Assembly (NCBI GenBank): GCA_964017155.1
Contig: OZ024858.1
Location: 22,083,657 to 22,147,656, forward strand
DNA length: 64,000 bases
Reading direction: 5' to 3'
Origin: Oasisia sp. SBJ-2009
Taxonomy: Eukaryota > Annelida > Polychaeta > Sabellida > Siboglinidae
The translations under genes and the position numbers were made by a program. Every line of letters starts with the position of its first letter. The first letter of the stretch is position 1. Shown piece after piece: positions 36,669-48,317 of the stretch. The notes below the pieces were generated by a model. It was not told the DNA's origin. It did no database searches and worked only from the letters and a program-made list of their open reading frames with translations.

Positions 36669-37430
36669 AGTGACACACGAGATGTGTACAGTGAAACACT
36701 CGCTTCCCAGGCACTGGTTCCATTCTCATCACCCTAAATGTTGTTATTTGGTATATGTTTTATAATAAACTACACATGTTTGCATAATGTGTATTCATTG
36801 GGTCTGATTGATCTCAGTTGGGAGTGTGAATGCATTTGTCCCACATGTGCTTAATTTCTTTCTCTCTACATCAGCAGTGACACTATTACAATGGTTGAAT
36901 AATCTTGCCTGTGACAAAGATCACAGATGTTTACATCTGACCAATTCAGTGCGCTGAATTTCTTCTTAACACATCCTTTTCAGTAAACACACGTCCTATT
37001 CTGTCAAGCTTGAGGAATTCCATTTTAATTCTTGTAAACCTGTGACAAGGTACACATCCTGCAGTTCTCTCAACTTGTTTACTTATTTTTTTTATGTCAG
37101 TAGGCATACAATCAGACCTTGGCTTAGACTAAACTTGTGCTATCCTTGAGCTACTTTTGGGGTGAAGTAATAGCTGTAGAGGAATCTGGGGTTAAGTGCA
37201 TGTTTGTTCTGTCCAGTATCAAATGTGTATGTTTCCTGAGCATGTTTCCTGCCATGTAACAACCTGGCATATATACCAGGTATCAACTTTATGGCTGATG
37301 CCTTAGCATTTCAGTACTAATCTTGGATTATTGCACTTTTCACATTTTTACAGATGCCTGCAATTTTTGTACAACTGCCGTCGAAAGTCTGCCTGCAAAA
37401 CTGTTCTTGCATTGCATTGTTGTCTCCATG
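36669..37430. other. Unique non-coding stretch
   Basis: Nothing recognisable. A tiny pyrimidine-rich acceptor-like sequence (CACATTTTTACAG, to 37353) precedes a frame that soon becomes repeat. Confidence 0.4.
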
Positions 37431-37890
37431 TGAAGGACAGTTGCCCAGTGGACAGTTGTCCAGTGGACGGTTGCCCAGCAGACAGGTGCCCAGGGGACAG
37501 TTGCCCAGTGGACAGTTGCCTAGAGGACAGTTGCCTAGGGGACAGTTGTCCAGTGGACAGTTGCCTAGGGGACAGTTGCCCAGTGGACAGTTGCCTAGGG
37601 GACAGTTGTCCAGTGGACAGTTGCCTAGGAGACAGTTGCCCAGTGGACAGTTGCCTAGGGGACAGTTATCCAGTGGACAGTTGCCTAGGGGACAGTTGCC
37701 CAGTGGACAGTTGCCTAGGGGACAGTTGTCCAGTGGACAGTTGCCTAGGGGACAGTTGCCCAGTGGACCGTTGCCTAGGGGACAGTTGTCCAGTGGACAG
37801 TTGCCTAGGGGACAGTTGCCAAGTGGACAGTTGCCTAGGGGACAGTTGTCCAGTGGACAGTTGCCTAGGGGACAGTTGCCCAGTGGACAA
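37431..37890 (+). repeat. 30-bp minisatellite, forward arm of an inverted array pair
   Basis: About fifteen units of CAGTTGCCTAGGGGACAGTT followed by G(C/T)CCAGTGGA. The two half-units (CCTAGGGGACAGTTG and CCCAGTGGACAGTTG) are related, so the basic period is 15 bp. Plus and minus frames are open throughout as a repeat effect. Confidence 0.95.
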
Positions 37891-37974
37891 AGATGAAAGC
37901 AGATGAAAGAATGGACTCTTGCTCAGTGACAAATACAATTCCATCAATGTCATCCTAACCCTAAACCTCTGGCC

Positions 37975-38320
37975 AATTACCCACTGGGCAACTGAGCACT
38001 TGGCAACTGTCCACTGGGCAAGTCCACTGGGCAACTGTCTACTTGTCAGATCCACTATGCCAATGTCCACTGGTCAAGTCCACTAGGCAACTGCCCATTG
38101 GTCAAGTCCACTGGGCAACTGTCTAGTGGTCAAGTCCACTGGGCTGCTGTCTGATGGGTAAGTCCACTGTGCACCTGTCCACTGGACAATTGTCCACTGG
38201 TCAAGTCCACTGGGTAACTGTCCACTGGTCAAGTTCACTATGCACCTGTCCACTGGACAACTGTCCACTGGTGAAGTCAACTGATACTGCAGTCGATTGG
38301 TCAAATCCACTAGGCAACTG
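37975..38320 (-). repeat. Degenerate 15/30-bp minisatellite in inverted orientation
   Basis: Units such as GTCCACTGGGCAACT and CTGTCCACTGGTCAA are reverse complements of the CCCAGTGGACAGTTG half-unit in 37431-37890. The array is more diverged than its inverted partner and is separated from it by only about 85 bp. Confidence 0.9.
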
Positions 38321-39234
38321 TTGTCTCCCCAATGAGTTTCACTTTCTATATGTAGTTTATACTTTCAGTTTCTATAAGTAGTTGATACTGCTGTGGCACG
38401 TGCCGCGTGGTACAACAACATGACAACAACTAACAGCCTCCTCCTGTTAACACTCTGTGTCTCTGGATGTAGTTGTTACTCCGGCAGTTAAACCCATCAG
38501 TCATACTAATAAGGCATCATTTCAAATTGACAATTGATGCGTATGGATAAATGAACAATATCAGTTTCTGTTTTCACCATTTACATGGAACACACGTTGA
38601 GGTCCGCATGAAGGAATGTAAAATTAAGGTAATTATATAACTACTGTGCCTGTTCTTAGACATGGTATATCGTGCATCTATTAATGGATGTTGCACGAAA
38701 CTTCAGTAATGGATTGGCTCTTGCAGTTTGCGTAGGATCCGATGTGACATTTCATTGATTCAGTGTTGAGTTGGTGACGCAGGTTCTGTCACCCACTGTC
38801 TCATGTCCTGGCCTTTCCCGGTGTAGCCGTGTGTCTTTGGTCCCACGTGTTCTAGGTTCATTGTGCATAAATAATGTCTTGATTAAACTAGACCGACAGG
38901 TAATAATTTAAGAAGTCAATAGATTTATTGTTTCGTCCTCAGTCTGGTTGCTTCAGTAGGAACGGGTGGAGATGTCATGTGACCCAGACACATGTCCATC
39001 ACTAAGGCACTAGGTAAGGCAGGTGTAACTTGTACTTCACATGGAGGTTTCTTGCAATCTCAGTTCTCTCAGTACAAGTTCTCTTACTGCAGTTTATTGC
39101 AGCATCTCTTTCACATTCCATGATGTTGTTTTGTTTCACTTTTGTTGATCGCCTTATGTGAGGAGTCCACGGAATGTCTAGTGGGATGTCTAGTGGGATG
39201 TCTAGTGGGATGGATGTCCAGTGAGACTGGTCCA
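38321..39234. other. Unique non-coding stretch
   Basis: No supported gene. Three copies of a 13-bp block (GTCTAGTGGGATG) occur at 39175-39215. Confidence 0.5.
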
Positions 39235-39525
39235 GTCTATCACTTTCATGCCTCCAACCATTATGGACTCTCAATCGAGAGGACAAGTTTGAATCCTCTG
39301 GCAAGTTTTGTCCACACTACATTACCCTAGTTCACTAAGTATGAGACAGTTGTCCCTGTTGACACTGGTGGATATTTGCTTACAAAGTACAGCATGGCTG
39401 ACTACTCCCCAGACTTAGTCTAGGTAGAGGTCATTGAACAGGCCTGCCAGGGAATAAAATACTTTGAACAGTCGGAGTGGACACACACCATGTAAGAACT
39501 TAACCTTTTAAGAATTTAGGTGCAG
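39235..39525 (+). mobile_element. Degenerate tRNA-derived SINE
   Basis: It aligns in order with the better SINE at 45531-45846: GGACTCTCAATCGAGAGGAC, box-B-like AGTTTGAATCC, ACATTACCCTAGTTCACT, GTGGATATTTG, CCTGCCAGGGAATAAA, TTTGAACAGTC and terminal TAAGAACTTAACC. The box A region is lost or unrecognisable. Internal changes show an old copy. Confidence 0.75.
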
Positions 39526-39939
39526 AACAAGTATCCTATTATGTTTTATATTATTTCCTAATATTATATAAAGGATATATGTTGGTTTCTCGTAGGCCCA
39601 GCACACATCTTCCAAAATGTTCTGTTGCCTCGAACTTGAGACAGGACCATTCTTAATTCCATCTAAAGTCCAGTGGCCTTGACTTGTCTCTCACCAAGTT
39701 AATATTTAATCAAGGAAGGCGCAGCTCTCACACCATTTATCAAATTTGACCAGCGTCACAGTGTGAATTAGCAGAACCACACACCAGTGATTGACAGCCA
39801 CAAGACCAGACTGATTGTGAACTGATTGTGAACTGATTGTGAACTGGAACTGAGAGTATAATTCTGCTGTGTGTGGAGCCACATAAATATTAAAGTTCCT
39901 TTGATGCAAGGATATGTGTTAGAATAAGGCCATTGTCAC
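39526..39939. other. Unique non-coding stretch
   Basis: Nothing recognisable apart from three copies of AACTGATTGTG at about 39818-39845. Confidence 0.5.
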
Positions 39940-40432
39940 AAGGAGATGTGTTAGTCAGGTGAGTGTCATTGGGAGATGTGTTAGTCAGGTCAGTGTCACG
40001 GGGAGATGTGTTAGAGTCAGGTCAGTGTCATGGGGAGATGTGTTAGAGTCAGGTCAGTGTCATGGGGAGATGTGTTAGAGTCAGGTCAGTGTCATGGGGA
40101 GATGTGTTAGAGTCAGGTCAGTGTCATGGGGAGATGTGTTAGAGTCAGGTCAGTGTCATGGGGAGATGTGTTAGAGTCAGGTCAGTGTCATGGGGAGATG
40201 TGTTAGAGTCAGGTCAGTGTCATGGGGAGATGTGTTAGATTCTGGTCAGTGTCATGGGGAGATGTGTTAGAGTCAGGTCAGTGTCATGGGGAGATGTGTT
40301 AGTCAGGTCAGTGTCATAGGGAGATGTGTTAAGAGTCAGGTCAGTGTCATGGGGAGATGTGTTAGAGTCAGGTCAGTGTCATGGGGAGATGTGTTAGAGT
40401 CAGGTCAGTATCATGGGGAGATGTGTTACAGT
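39940..40432. repeat. 32-bp minisatellite
   Basis: About fifteen units of GGTCAGTGTCATGGGGAGAT and TGTGTTAGAGTCA. A few units lack the AGAG block. The array ends at GTAACCCTAACCC, a two-unit telomere-like motif. Confidence 0.95.
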
Positions 40433-41189
40433 AACCCTAACCCATAATGTTAAGAACAATTTAACGTCACAGCACGTAGGTAATAAAAATACATCACAAC
40501 TGAATTCCCTGCAGGATGTCAGTAGTGGCAGTATATTTCTCTGACAGTAACGAAGGACTCGGCCCAACTAATGCAAATGACTCGTTAGACACATCACATC
40601 GACTCAATCCCACGGCTCACTTTAATAGTGAGACTCCACTGAAACAATTACAGTCAGTAATGTTGGTTCCAATAACACAGTCATACAAAGAACACATGAC
40701 AGTCTGCATTCAGTTACACATCTGTGACATTCTATCTGCTCGTAATAGCTGGTATGACATTGAAAAAACGACCTATTGTGTCTGTGTGATAGATGACCTA
40801 ATGTTGGTGGTTTCGAATGATGATGTCATTGTCATAAGAGGCTGACAACTAACGAGCTAAACGAGACAGAACCAGCTGATTGTGTCGCTTGGTGATGCCG
40901 ACTGTTTGCTTAATGGCACTGTGCCAACGCTAATCAATAGGAAACATTTTCCATCTCGGTAATGCAAGTTCTCTAAGTAGGACACAAAAGAGCATCCTTT
41001 TTTGTGCCTGCACTGCCAGGGCTCCTCCATGGTTTGTGCAATTATCTGACTGCATTCCATCTGACTGACTGCAGCAGTCACTGACTGTGGTGTACAGATT
41101 AGGTAATCAACATTAATCCCTGGTGGACCCAGGACTGGCTGAAACTGGGTCAGTGTTAGTGAGGGTTGCTGAACGAAGCAGTGCATGCT
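40433..41189. other. Unique non-coding stretch
   Basis: A 109-codon plus frame (40516-40845) starts shortly after a CTGCAG and is of ordinary composition, but no family, donor or partner exon was found. It is left uncalled. Confidence 0.35.
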
Positions 41190-42565
41190 GGTGGAGCAGA
41201 CAGGAGCAAGAGTCACTGCTGCGTGAGTGTGGAGCAGACAGGAGCAAGAGTCACTGCTGTGTGAGTGTGGAGCAGACAGGAGCAAGAGTCACTGCTGCAT
41301 GAGTGTGGAGCAGACAGGAGCAAGAGTCACTGCTGCGTGAGTGTGGAGCAGACAGGAGCAAGAGTCACTGCTGCGTGAGTGTGGAGCAGACAGGAGCAAG
41401 AGTCACTGCTGCGTGAGTGTGGAGCAGACAGGAGCAAGAGTCACTGCTGTGTGAGTGTGGAGCAGACAGGAGCAAGAGTCACTGCTGTGTGAGTGTGGAG
41501 CAGACAGGAGCAAGAGTCACTGCTGCGTGAGTGTGGAGCAGACAGGAGCAAGAGTCACTGCTGCGTGAGTGTGGAGCAGACAGGAGCAAGAGTCACTGCT
41601 GTGTGAGTGTGGAGCAGACAGGAGCAAGAGTCACTGCTGTGTGAGTGTGGAGCAGACAGGAGCAAGAGTCACTGCTGCGTGAGTGTGGAGCAGACAGGAG
41701 CAAGAGTCACTGCTGTGTGAGTGTGGAGCAGACAGGAGCAAGAGTCACTGCTGTGTGAGTGTGGAGCAGACAGGAGCAAGAGTCACTGCTGTATGTGGAG
41801 CAGACAGGAGCAAGAGTCAGTGCTGCGTGAGTGTGGACTGTGGAGCAGACAGGAGCAAGAGTCACTGCTGCGTGAGTGTGGACTGTGGAGCAGCAGGAGC
41901 AAGAGTCACTGCTGTGTGAGCGTGGAGCAGACAGGAGCAAGAGTCACTGCTGCGTGAGTGTGGAGCAGACAGGAGCAAGAATCACTGCTGTGTGAGTGTG
42001 GACTGTGGAGCAGACAGGAGCAAGTGTCACTGCTGCGTGAGTGTGGAGCAGACATGAGCAAGAGTCACTGCTGTGTGAGTGTGGAGCAGACAGGAGCAAG
42101 AGTCACTGCTGTGTGAGTGTGGACTGTGGAGCAGAAAGGAGCAAGAGTCACTGCTGTGTGAGTGTGGAGCAGACAGGAGCAAGAGTCACTGCTGTATGTG
42201 GAGCCGACAGGAGCAAGAGTCACTGCTGCGTGAGTATGGAGCAGACAGGAGCAAGAGTCACTGCTGCGTGAGTGTGGAGCAGACAGGAGCAAGAGTCACT
42301 GCTGTGTGTGGAGCAGACAGGAGCAAGAGTCACTGCTGCGTGAGTATGGAGCAGACAGGAGCAAGAGTCACTGCTGCGTGAGTGTGGAGCAGACAGGAGC
42401 AAGAGTCACTGCTGCGTGAGTATGGAGCAGACAGGAGCAAGAGTCACTGCTGCGTGAGTATGGAGCAGACAGGAGCAAGAGTCACTGCTGCGTGAGTGTG
42501 GAGCAGACAGGAGCAAGAGTCACTGCTGTGTGTGGAGCAGACAGGAGCAAGAGTCACTGCTGACC
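41190..42565. repeat. 38-bp minisatellite, 1.4 kb
   Basis: About 37 units of GGAGCAGACAGGAGCAAGAG plus TCACTGCTGCGTGAGTGT. Length variants carry an extra GGACTGT or lack GAGTG, and these occur only in the right half, so the left half was homogenised more recently. Open frames on both strands are artefacts. Confidence 0.97.
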
Positions 42566-43333
42566 GAGTGCTGTGTGTGGGCAGACAGAGAGAAGAGCTG
42601 TGATAATGTGTCTATATGTAATCATAACTAATACATTGGTGCTACAGGGCCTGCTTATGGGTCAGTGAAATGGGATGTTTTGATTGATTAAGCATTACAG
42701 CCCAGTTGCTTCCTGTCGTCAGCCATGTTCCAACCACACTCCTGTGCCAGGGGAAGGAAGTGACAAAGTAAATGGACCATTTTACAGACAACTTGTCATT
42801 GTTTATGTGCGGCTAACGACTGCAGCCTCATCACTTTGTGTTACTGTTCATCCGGCTGTGAAACAAGCTGAGCCAGACTCATTCTCATAGGACTCTCAGA
42901 GACACGGCGCAGTGCATCTTGGGTGGGCCCAACTCAGCTGTGTCCTGATGTGTCCTATGTGTCCTGATGTGTGATATTTTTGATGAATGGTTCATTTTGA
43001 AGAATGGTGTGGATAATTAAGGAGTGCATATGGGAACGAGAGAGGAGGAAGAAGAAAGCAGGAGTGTGGATGGAGAGAGAAGTGTGGAAGAAGGGGCTAG
43101 AGGCACAAGGGAGGGAGATGGGAGGAACAGAGGGTGAAGGAAGGGTAGACTGATTGGAGTGTGGATGAAGGGGGAGGGTGGAAAAGCGGAGAAGCGTGGG
43201 AAACTCAAAAATAAATGTGTAAGGAGGAAGAAGGATGGTAGAAGTGTGTGGCGGGGGATGGACAGGGCAGAGAGGATTGAGGGTGGGGTTGGTGGAGGTG
43301 AGAAATAGTAAAACTCCGCATTCTGGGTTTCAG
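42566..43333. other. Unique, then purine-rich, sequence upstream of the SOCS-box gene
   Basis: 42566-43010 shows nothing recognisable. 43015-43300 is purine-rich (GGAGGAAGAAG, GGGAGATGGGAGG). A splice acceptor (TTCTGGGTTTCAG) ends at 43333, so the SOCS-box exon is internal at its 5' end and at least one non-coding exon must lie further left. Confidence 0.4.
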
Positions 43334-43347
43334 GAAGATGCTAGAAG

Positions 43348-43543
43348 ATGGGAGCAGACGAGAGTAAAGGGCCGAGTGTGAGTGTAAATGGGAGGGGAGA
43401 GGCTGAGGACCATGGATGGGGCGATCCCAGGGGAGCAGCCGCTGCAGTCAACTTCCCCAACTCGTGTGGTCAGCTGACAGAGGCCATGGCTTGGACGCTT
43501 CTACACCAGTGCACTCTGGACAACTGGAAGGATGGACATGCAG
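43348..43543 (+). CDS. SOCS-box protein, first coding exon
   Basis: The start is ATG 43348, fifteen bases after a 3' splice site at 43333, so the exon includes some 5' UTR. It encodes 65 residues plus one base and ends at GACATGCAG with donor GTGGGT at 43544 (phase 1). The N-terminus MGADESK fits the N-myristoylation pattern (Gly2, Ser6, Lys7), and an Ala/Gly-rich segment follows. From residue 36 the sequence is ordered (FPNSCGQLTEAMAWTLLHQC, then TLDNWKDG). The split Gly codon is completed exactly by the phase-1 acceptor at 48958, which continues as AAGFAETILTCDG. The 5.4-kb intron holds three arrays, a SINE and a LINE. If the acceptor were not used, the frame would run on into the 27-bp repeat to 43968. 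Confidence 0.8.
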
Positions 43544-43589
43544 GTGGGTGTTGTGTGTTGTGTTGTGTTGTGACTGTCTCCGGTGACCT

Positions 43590-44815
43590 CGTGAAGGTGA
43601 GGCCACTGCTAATGTGGTCTAAGGTGAGGCCACTGCTAATGTGGTCTAAGGTGAGGCCACTGCTAATGTGGTCTAAGGTGAGGCCACTGCTAATGTGGTG
43701 TAAGGTGACGCTACTACTAATGTGGTCTAAGGTGAGGCCACTGCTAATGTGGTCTAAGGTGAGGCCACTGCTAATGTGGTTTAAGGTGAATCCACTGCTA
43801 ATGCAGACTAACGTGAAGCAACTGCAAATGCAGTCTAAGGTGAAGCCACTGCTAATGCAGACTAAGGTGAAGCCACTGCTAATGCAGACTAACGTGAAGC
43901 AACTGCAAATGCAGTCTAAGGTGAAGCAACTGCTAATGCAGACTAAGGTGAAGCAACTGCTAATGTAGACTAACGTGAAGCAACTGCTAATGCAGTCTAA
44001 GGTGAAGCCGCTGCTAATGTGGTCTAAGGTGAAGGCACTGCTAATGTGGTCAAAGGTGAAGCCACTGCTAATGCAGACTAAGGTGAAGCAACTGCTAATG
44101 CAGTCTAAGGTGAAGCCGCTGCTAATGTGGTCTAATGTGAAGCTGCTGCTAACTTGTTCTAAGGTGAAACCACTGCTAATGTGGTCAAAGGTGAAGCCAC
44201 TGCTAATGCAGACTAATGTGAAGCCACTGCTAATGCAGACTAAGGTGAAGCAACTGCTAATGCAGTTTAAGGTGAAGCCACTGCTAATGCAGACTAATGT
44301 GAAGCCACTGCTAATGCAGACTAAGGTGAAGCAACTGCTAATGCAGTTTAAGGTGAAGGCACTGCTAATGCAGTCTAAGGTGAAGCCACTGCTAATGCAG
44401 ACTAAGGTGAAGCCACTGCTAATACAGTCTAAGGTGAAGTCACTGCTAATGCAGTCTAAGGTGAAGCCACTGCTAATACAGTCTAAGGTGAAGCCACTGC
44501 TAATGCAGTCTAAGGTGAAGTCACTGCTAATGCAGTTTAAGGTGAAGCCACTGCTGATGCGATCTAAGGTGAAGCCACTGCTAATACAGTCTAAGGTGAA
44601 GTCACTGCTAATGCAGTCTAAGGTGAAGTCACTGCTAATGCAGTCTAAGGTGAAGCCACTACTGATGAAATCTAAGGTGAAACCACTGCTAATACAGTCT
44701 AAGGTGAAGTCACTGCTAATGCAGTCTAAGGTGAAGCCACTGCTAATACAGTCTAAGGTGAAGCCACTGCTAATGCAGTCTAAGGTGAAGCCACTGCTAA
44801 TGCAGTCTAAGGTGC
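43590..44815. repeat. 27-bp minisatellite beginning just inside the intron
   Basis: About 45 units of TCTAAGGTGAAGCCACTGCT plus AATGCAG. The first eight or so carry AAGGTGAGG and AATGTGG; later ones carry AAGGTGAAG and AATGCAG. Each unit therefore presents a sequence close to a 5' splice-site consensus, 54 bp or more after the true donor. Because 27 is a multiple of three, one minus frame is open for 452 codons and plus frames for 206 and 287 codons; these are not separate genes. Confidence 0.97.
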
Positions 44816-44899
44816 CTCTCTTTGCCAACTCTGCTTAGCCGTGTGTGACCAACCATTTTACACCATTTGTGACCAGTTGTGTCTGGCCTTGTGTTACCA

Positions 44900-45195
44900 A
44901 ACACCCACTCAGCGACCCACTCACTCATTCACTCACTCACCCACTCACCCACCCACCCACCCACCCACCCACCCACTCACTCACTCACTCACTTACTCAC
45001 CATCTCACCCACCCACCCACCCACTCATTCACTCACCATCTCACCCACCCACCCACCCACTCACTCACTCACTCACTCACTCACTCACTCACTCACTCAC
45101 TCACTCACTCACTCACTCACTCACTCACTCACCATCTCACTCACCCACCATCTCATTCACTCACCCACCCACTCACCCATCTGCCTATCCACTCA
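44900..45195. repeat. (ACTC)n/(ACCC)n tetranucleotide array
   Basis: Tracts of CACTCACT and CACCCACC alternate with CACCATCTCA interruptions that recur, which shows duplication of larger blocks. Ser/Thr/Pro/His-rich frames are artefacts. Confidence 0.96.
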
Positions 45196-45339
45196 CTCGT
45201 AATATGTTAATGAGATATAAGGTCATCATTTTAGATAATTGTAGTGTTCTTGCTCAATGATACCATAGTGGCCCATAAACTTTATTCACACTGTAATTGG
45301 CATTGAGTCACGTAGTGCATATATACAAAAAAATGAAAT

Positions 45340-46080
45340 ATGAGTGACAAATAAATATATAATTATATATAAAATGTTATTTAAAATAAAAAATATTATT
45401 TTGATCAAATAAATAAATATTATGTTTCAGATGTTCTTTAAAATGATAGGTTATCTATTTTAAATTAATTTTGTTAAGCTAGTAAATAAATAAATATATC
45501 TAAAATGTCATTTAAAATTATAAAATCGTAGAGCGCAGTGGCTCAGGGGTAGAGCTTCGGACTCTCGACTACGAGAACCTGGGTTCAAATCCTGGCTGAG
45601 GTGTTATAACCTTGGGCAAGTTATTTCACTCTACATTGCTCCAGTTCACTCAGCTGAATAAATGAGTACCTGGCTATAGACAGTGGTGGATATGTGTACG
45701 AGCAGCCTTCGCACATTAATTCCCAGAGAAGCCGAGATGGTGTCTGAGTGAACAGGTCTGTCAGGGAAGTAAAGTGTAAAGCGCTTTGAACGGTCCTGAG
45801 GACTGGATACTGCGCTATATAAGAACTTGCCTTTACTTTTTTTTTTAAATTATCTCTATTTTAAAATTATTATATTAAGCTAATAAATAAATAAATATTA
45901 TAATATGTCTAAAATGTCATCAAAAATGTAAATTATATATAAAATTGAATGGGTATAAATTATTTTTAAAATTAAAATTATACTAAACTTTTTATTCAAA
46001 ATTATAATAAAAACTATATTTAAACTTATTTTGTTAAGCTAAGATTTCACAATAAAATAAGATTTGGTATTCAGCACTAT
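45340..46080. repeat. AT-rich imperfect repeat (~100-200 bp unit) hosting a SINE
   Basis: Blocks such as TCTAAAATGTCATTTAAAAT, TTGTTAAGCTA and GTAAATAAATAAATAT recur on both sides of the SINE (45340-45530 and 45847-46050). They are diverged and very AT-rich. Confidence 0.6.
45531..45846 (+). mobile_element. tRNA-derived SINE, near full length
   Basis: A tRNA-like head has a box A (GTGGCTCAGGGGTAGAGC, from 45538) and a box B (GGTTCAAATCC, 45592-45602). It continues as a central domain (CTTGGGCAAGTTATTTCACT, CTCAGCTGAATAAATGAGTA) and ends at AGCGCTTTGAA...GCGCTATATAAGAACTTGCC with a T-rich tail. Such tRNA heads joined to a conserved core and a LINE-like 3' end are typical of widespread metazoan SINEs. 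The copy is in sense orientation inside the SOCS-box gene intron. It is better preserved than the related copy at 39235-39525. Confidence 0.9.
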
Positions 46081-46149
46081 CGAGCCACTATTTGAGAACA
46101 GGTACATCTACACTCCACTCGTGTATGGTCAGGCAACACCAACCAGCGT

Positions 46150-46790
46150 CAGAAAACGAACAAGCCCTCCAAAGTGTTGAGAACAGCCAAGTTAACATTC
46201 CAAGGTCTCTACCGCTATGTTTTATAATAATTCCTGATAAGGTTGCTATGCCATGGGGGTAAAAAGTATTTCTAATCTCGTTGCCTGATGGTAATATTTC
46301 AAACAGATGATGAGCGAGGTGAGTTTGGTCTGAGATAATATTGCCAGCTGTTTTTTGGATCTGACATTGTATATACAGCTTGTAGCTGTTAGAGAGGTGA
46401 GTTCACTGCCAACAATTTTGGAAGTTGTTTTCACCACTCTGTCTAGCCCGCTCCTCTGGCACTGGCTGATGCCGCCGAACCATACACATGTTGAGAATGC
46501 AAGAATACTCTCAATAGCAGAACGATAAAACTGAACAAAAATCTCCCTCCTCAGCCTGAACTTCTTTAGTTGGCACAGGAAGTACAGCCTTTGTTGAGCC
46601 TTTTTCATGGCTGCATCTGTGTTGTTTTCCCATCCCAAGTTACTAGATATTATCATGCCCAGAAAATTGAAACATTTCACCCTTTTGATAAGTTCACCAT
46701 TAATAATCATTGGAGCAATTGGGTTAGCATAGTACATAAATTCACCATATTCAATATTAAAATAAATATTCATTTGGTGATGTCAATCCA
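46150..46790 (-). mobile_element. L2/CR1-like LINE fragment, C-terminal RT region
   Basis: The minus-strand frame 46773-46246 reads FNFLGMIISSNLGWENNTDA, AMKKAQQRLYFLCQLKKF, FYRSAIESILAFSTCVWFG and LDRVVKTTSKIVGSELTSL. This block order is the known conserved segment downstream of the RT domain in L2/CR1-type LINEs (FLG, W..N, KKAQQRL.FL..LKKF, FYRS.IESIL, VWFG). A frameshift near 46300 moves the last part (LFEILPSGNEIRNTFYP...) to another frame. The catalytic RT and endonuclease are missing, so this is a dead 5'-truncated copy. It is antisense to the host gene. Confidence 0.88.
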
Positions 46791-46870
46791 TTTGTGTTGC
46801 TTCCTTATAGTATTTACAGAAACCGGAAACATTTGTTAAGTCATCTGAAAATACAAACCTAGTTGAACAT

Positions 46871-47254
46871 GTGCATTCTGCTTTAGTGCGCTACTAAACT
46901 ATCAGCCCAAGACAGTGGACTAGATGTGCATTCTGCTTTAGTGCGCTACTAAGCTATCAGCCCAAGACAGTGGACTAGTGCATTCTGCTTTAGTGCGCTA
47001 CTAAACTATCAGCCCAAGACAGTGGACTAGATGTGCATTCTGCTTTAGTGCGCTACTAAGCTATCAGCCCAAGACAGTGGACTAGTGCATTCTGCTTTAG
47101 TGCGCTACTAAACTATCAGCCCAAGACAGTGGACTAGATGTGCATTCTGCTTTAGTGCGCTACTAAGCTATCAGCCCAAGACAGTGGACTAGTGCATTCT
47201 GCTTTAGTGCGCTACTAAACTATCAGCCCAAGACAGTGGACTAGATGTGCATTC
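46871..47254. repeat. Alternating 55/52-bp higher-order tandem repeat
   Basis: Seven units in the order A-B-A-B-A-B-A. A units (55 bp) have CTACTAAACTATC and end GACTAGAT; B units (52 bp) have CTACTAAGCTATC and end GACTA. The A+B period of 107 bp appears to be perfectly conserved. Confidence 0.97.
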
Positions 47255-48317
47255 GTTGTATGCATGTTTTGCTAAAATGACCATTGCACTAACTCTCTGG
47301 TGACTTCGTCTCTCATTTTATTGACAAACTAGAAAGCCTTCTCATGCTCTGCCAAAGTCATCATCACCAGAGTCATGCGAAGATGGCCACATAAAATGGT
47401 CATTAGAAAGAGAGAAGCGAGGAATGTATTATTGGAGTTGATCTCAGAAAGAGTGTGTTTTCTTTCATGTATTGCAAACTGCAAATCTCTGCAAATTCAC
47501 GTGCATTTAAATGTTCCATAATTCTATTCTGTTGCATACCTCAGAGATTTTGCCAGATAGGATTTTGATGTTTTGTATATTTGTATGATTGCAATTGTGA
47601 TTATAACTGCACACATTCTGTGTTTAGTCCATTTGGTGGAAGGTCCAAGGGACTTATGGCATCTCTTTGAGTCCTGTCCACCATGTACCGAGCCCACTCA
47701 GATCCCATAAACCATTGAATTTCTGTTTTATTTTTTTTTGCCTTTTTGCGTTTCTTAGGGCACTATCATTTTGAACAAGAAATGTAAATGTTATTGATAC
47801 ATTGTAAAGCCTCCAGAGCTCCTTTAGGGTATAAAACTGGTACATACATTTATTTCAATTTTATTCGAAAACTTTTCTGAAGCTTTACTTCTCATTCTGC
47901 ACAGACATATCTGAGGGTATCTTCACTGTACACAAGAAATTTGCAGGTCGCTAGTCTTTTGTAAGGGCATCTCAGGGCCTCCCCAAAACCAAAATGTTAC
48001 AATGTGGCCTGTTTCTGCATGGGCTTTTAGCATATCTCTTGGGACTCATGTGTCCTGTGGTCTGTAACCTCTGCTCCCATGTGTCTATTGTGACAAATCT
48101 GTTGTTGGTAGCTGGCTGAGTCTACGTTGATGAGAAAAGGCCATGACTTCTGCTATGTTCCTTCAACACCAGCAGCAACTCACCACGTATAATAATAATG
48201 GCAATTTTTATAGCGCCAGTATCCGCCACGCGGTGGCACACATGGTGCTTTATATATCTGGTACTAAGCAATATTATTAGTATTAATATTATGTTTTAAT
48301 AAACTTTGACTACTGCA
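47255..48317. other. Unique intronic stretch
   Basis: No exon is supported. Near 48190-48260 a segment starting ATAATAATAATGGCAATTTT, with TATAGCGCC and GTGCTTTATATA, looks like the 3' end of an unidentified retroelement. Confidence 0.4.

Noticed and set aside
36068..36676. 202- and 172-codon ORFs on both strands
   Set aside because: 36-bp minisatellite; both strands are equally open.
40432..40446. Interstitial telomere repeat (TAACCC)
   Set aside because: Only two units are present; 5150-5185 is too degenerate. Neither is enough for a claim.
40516..40845. 109-codon ORF as a host gene
   Set aside because: Composition is ordinary, but no homologous motif, donor, acceptor or partner exon was seen.
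43470..44828. 452-codon minus-strand ORF
   Set aside because: It is the complement of the 27-bp intronic array, open because the period is a multiple of three, and it overlaps the real first exon in antisense.
45538..45605. tRNA gene
   Set aside because: Boxes A and B are present, but the sequence continues into a SINE body and the acceptor stem is not maintained.
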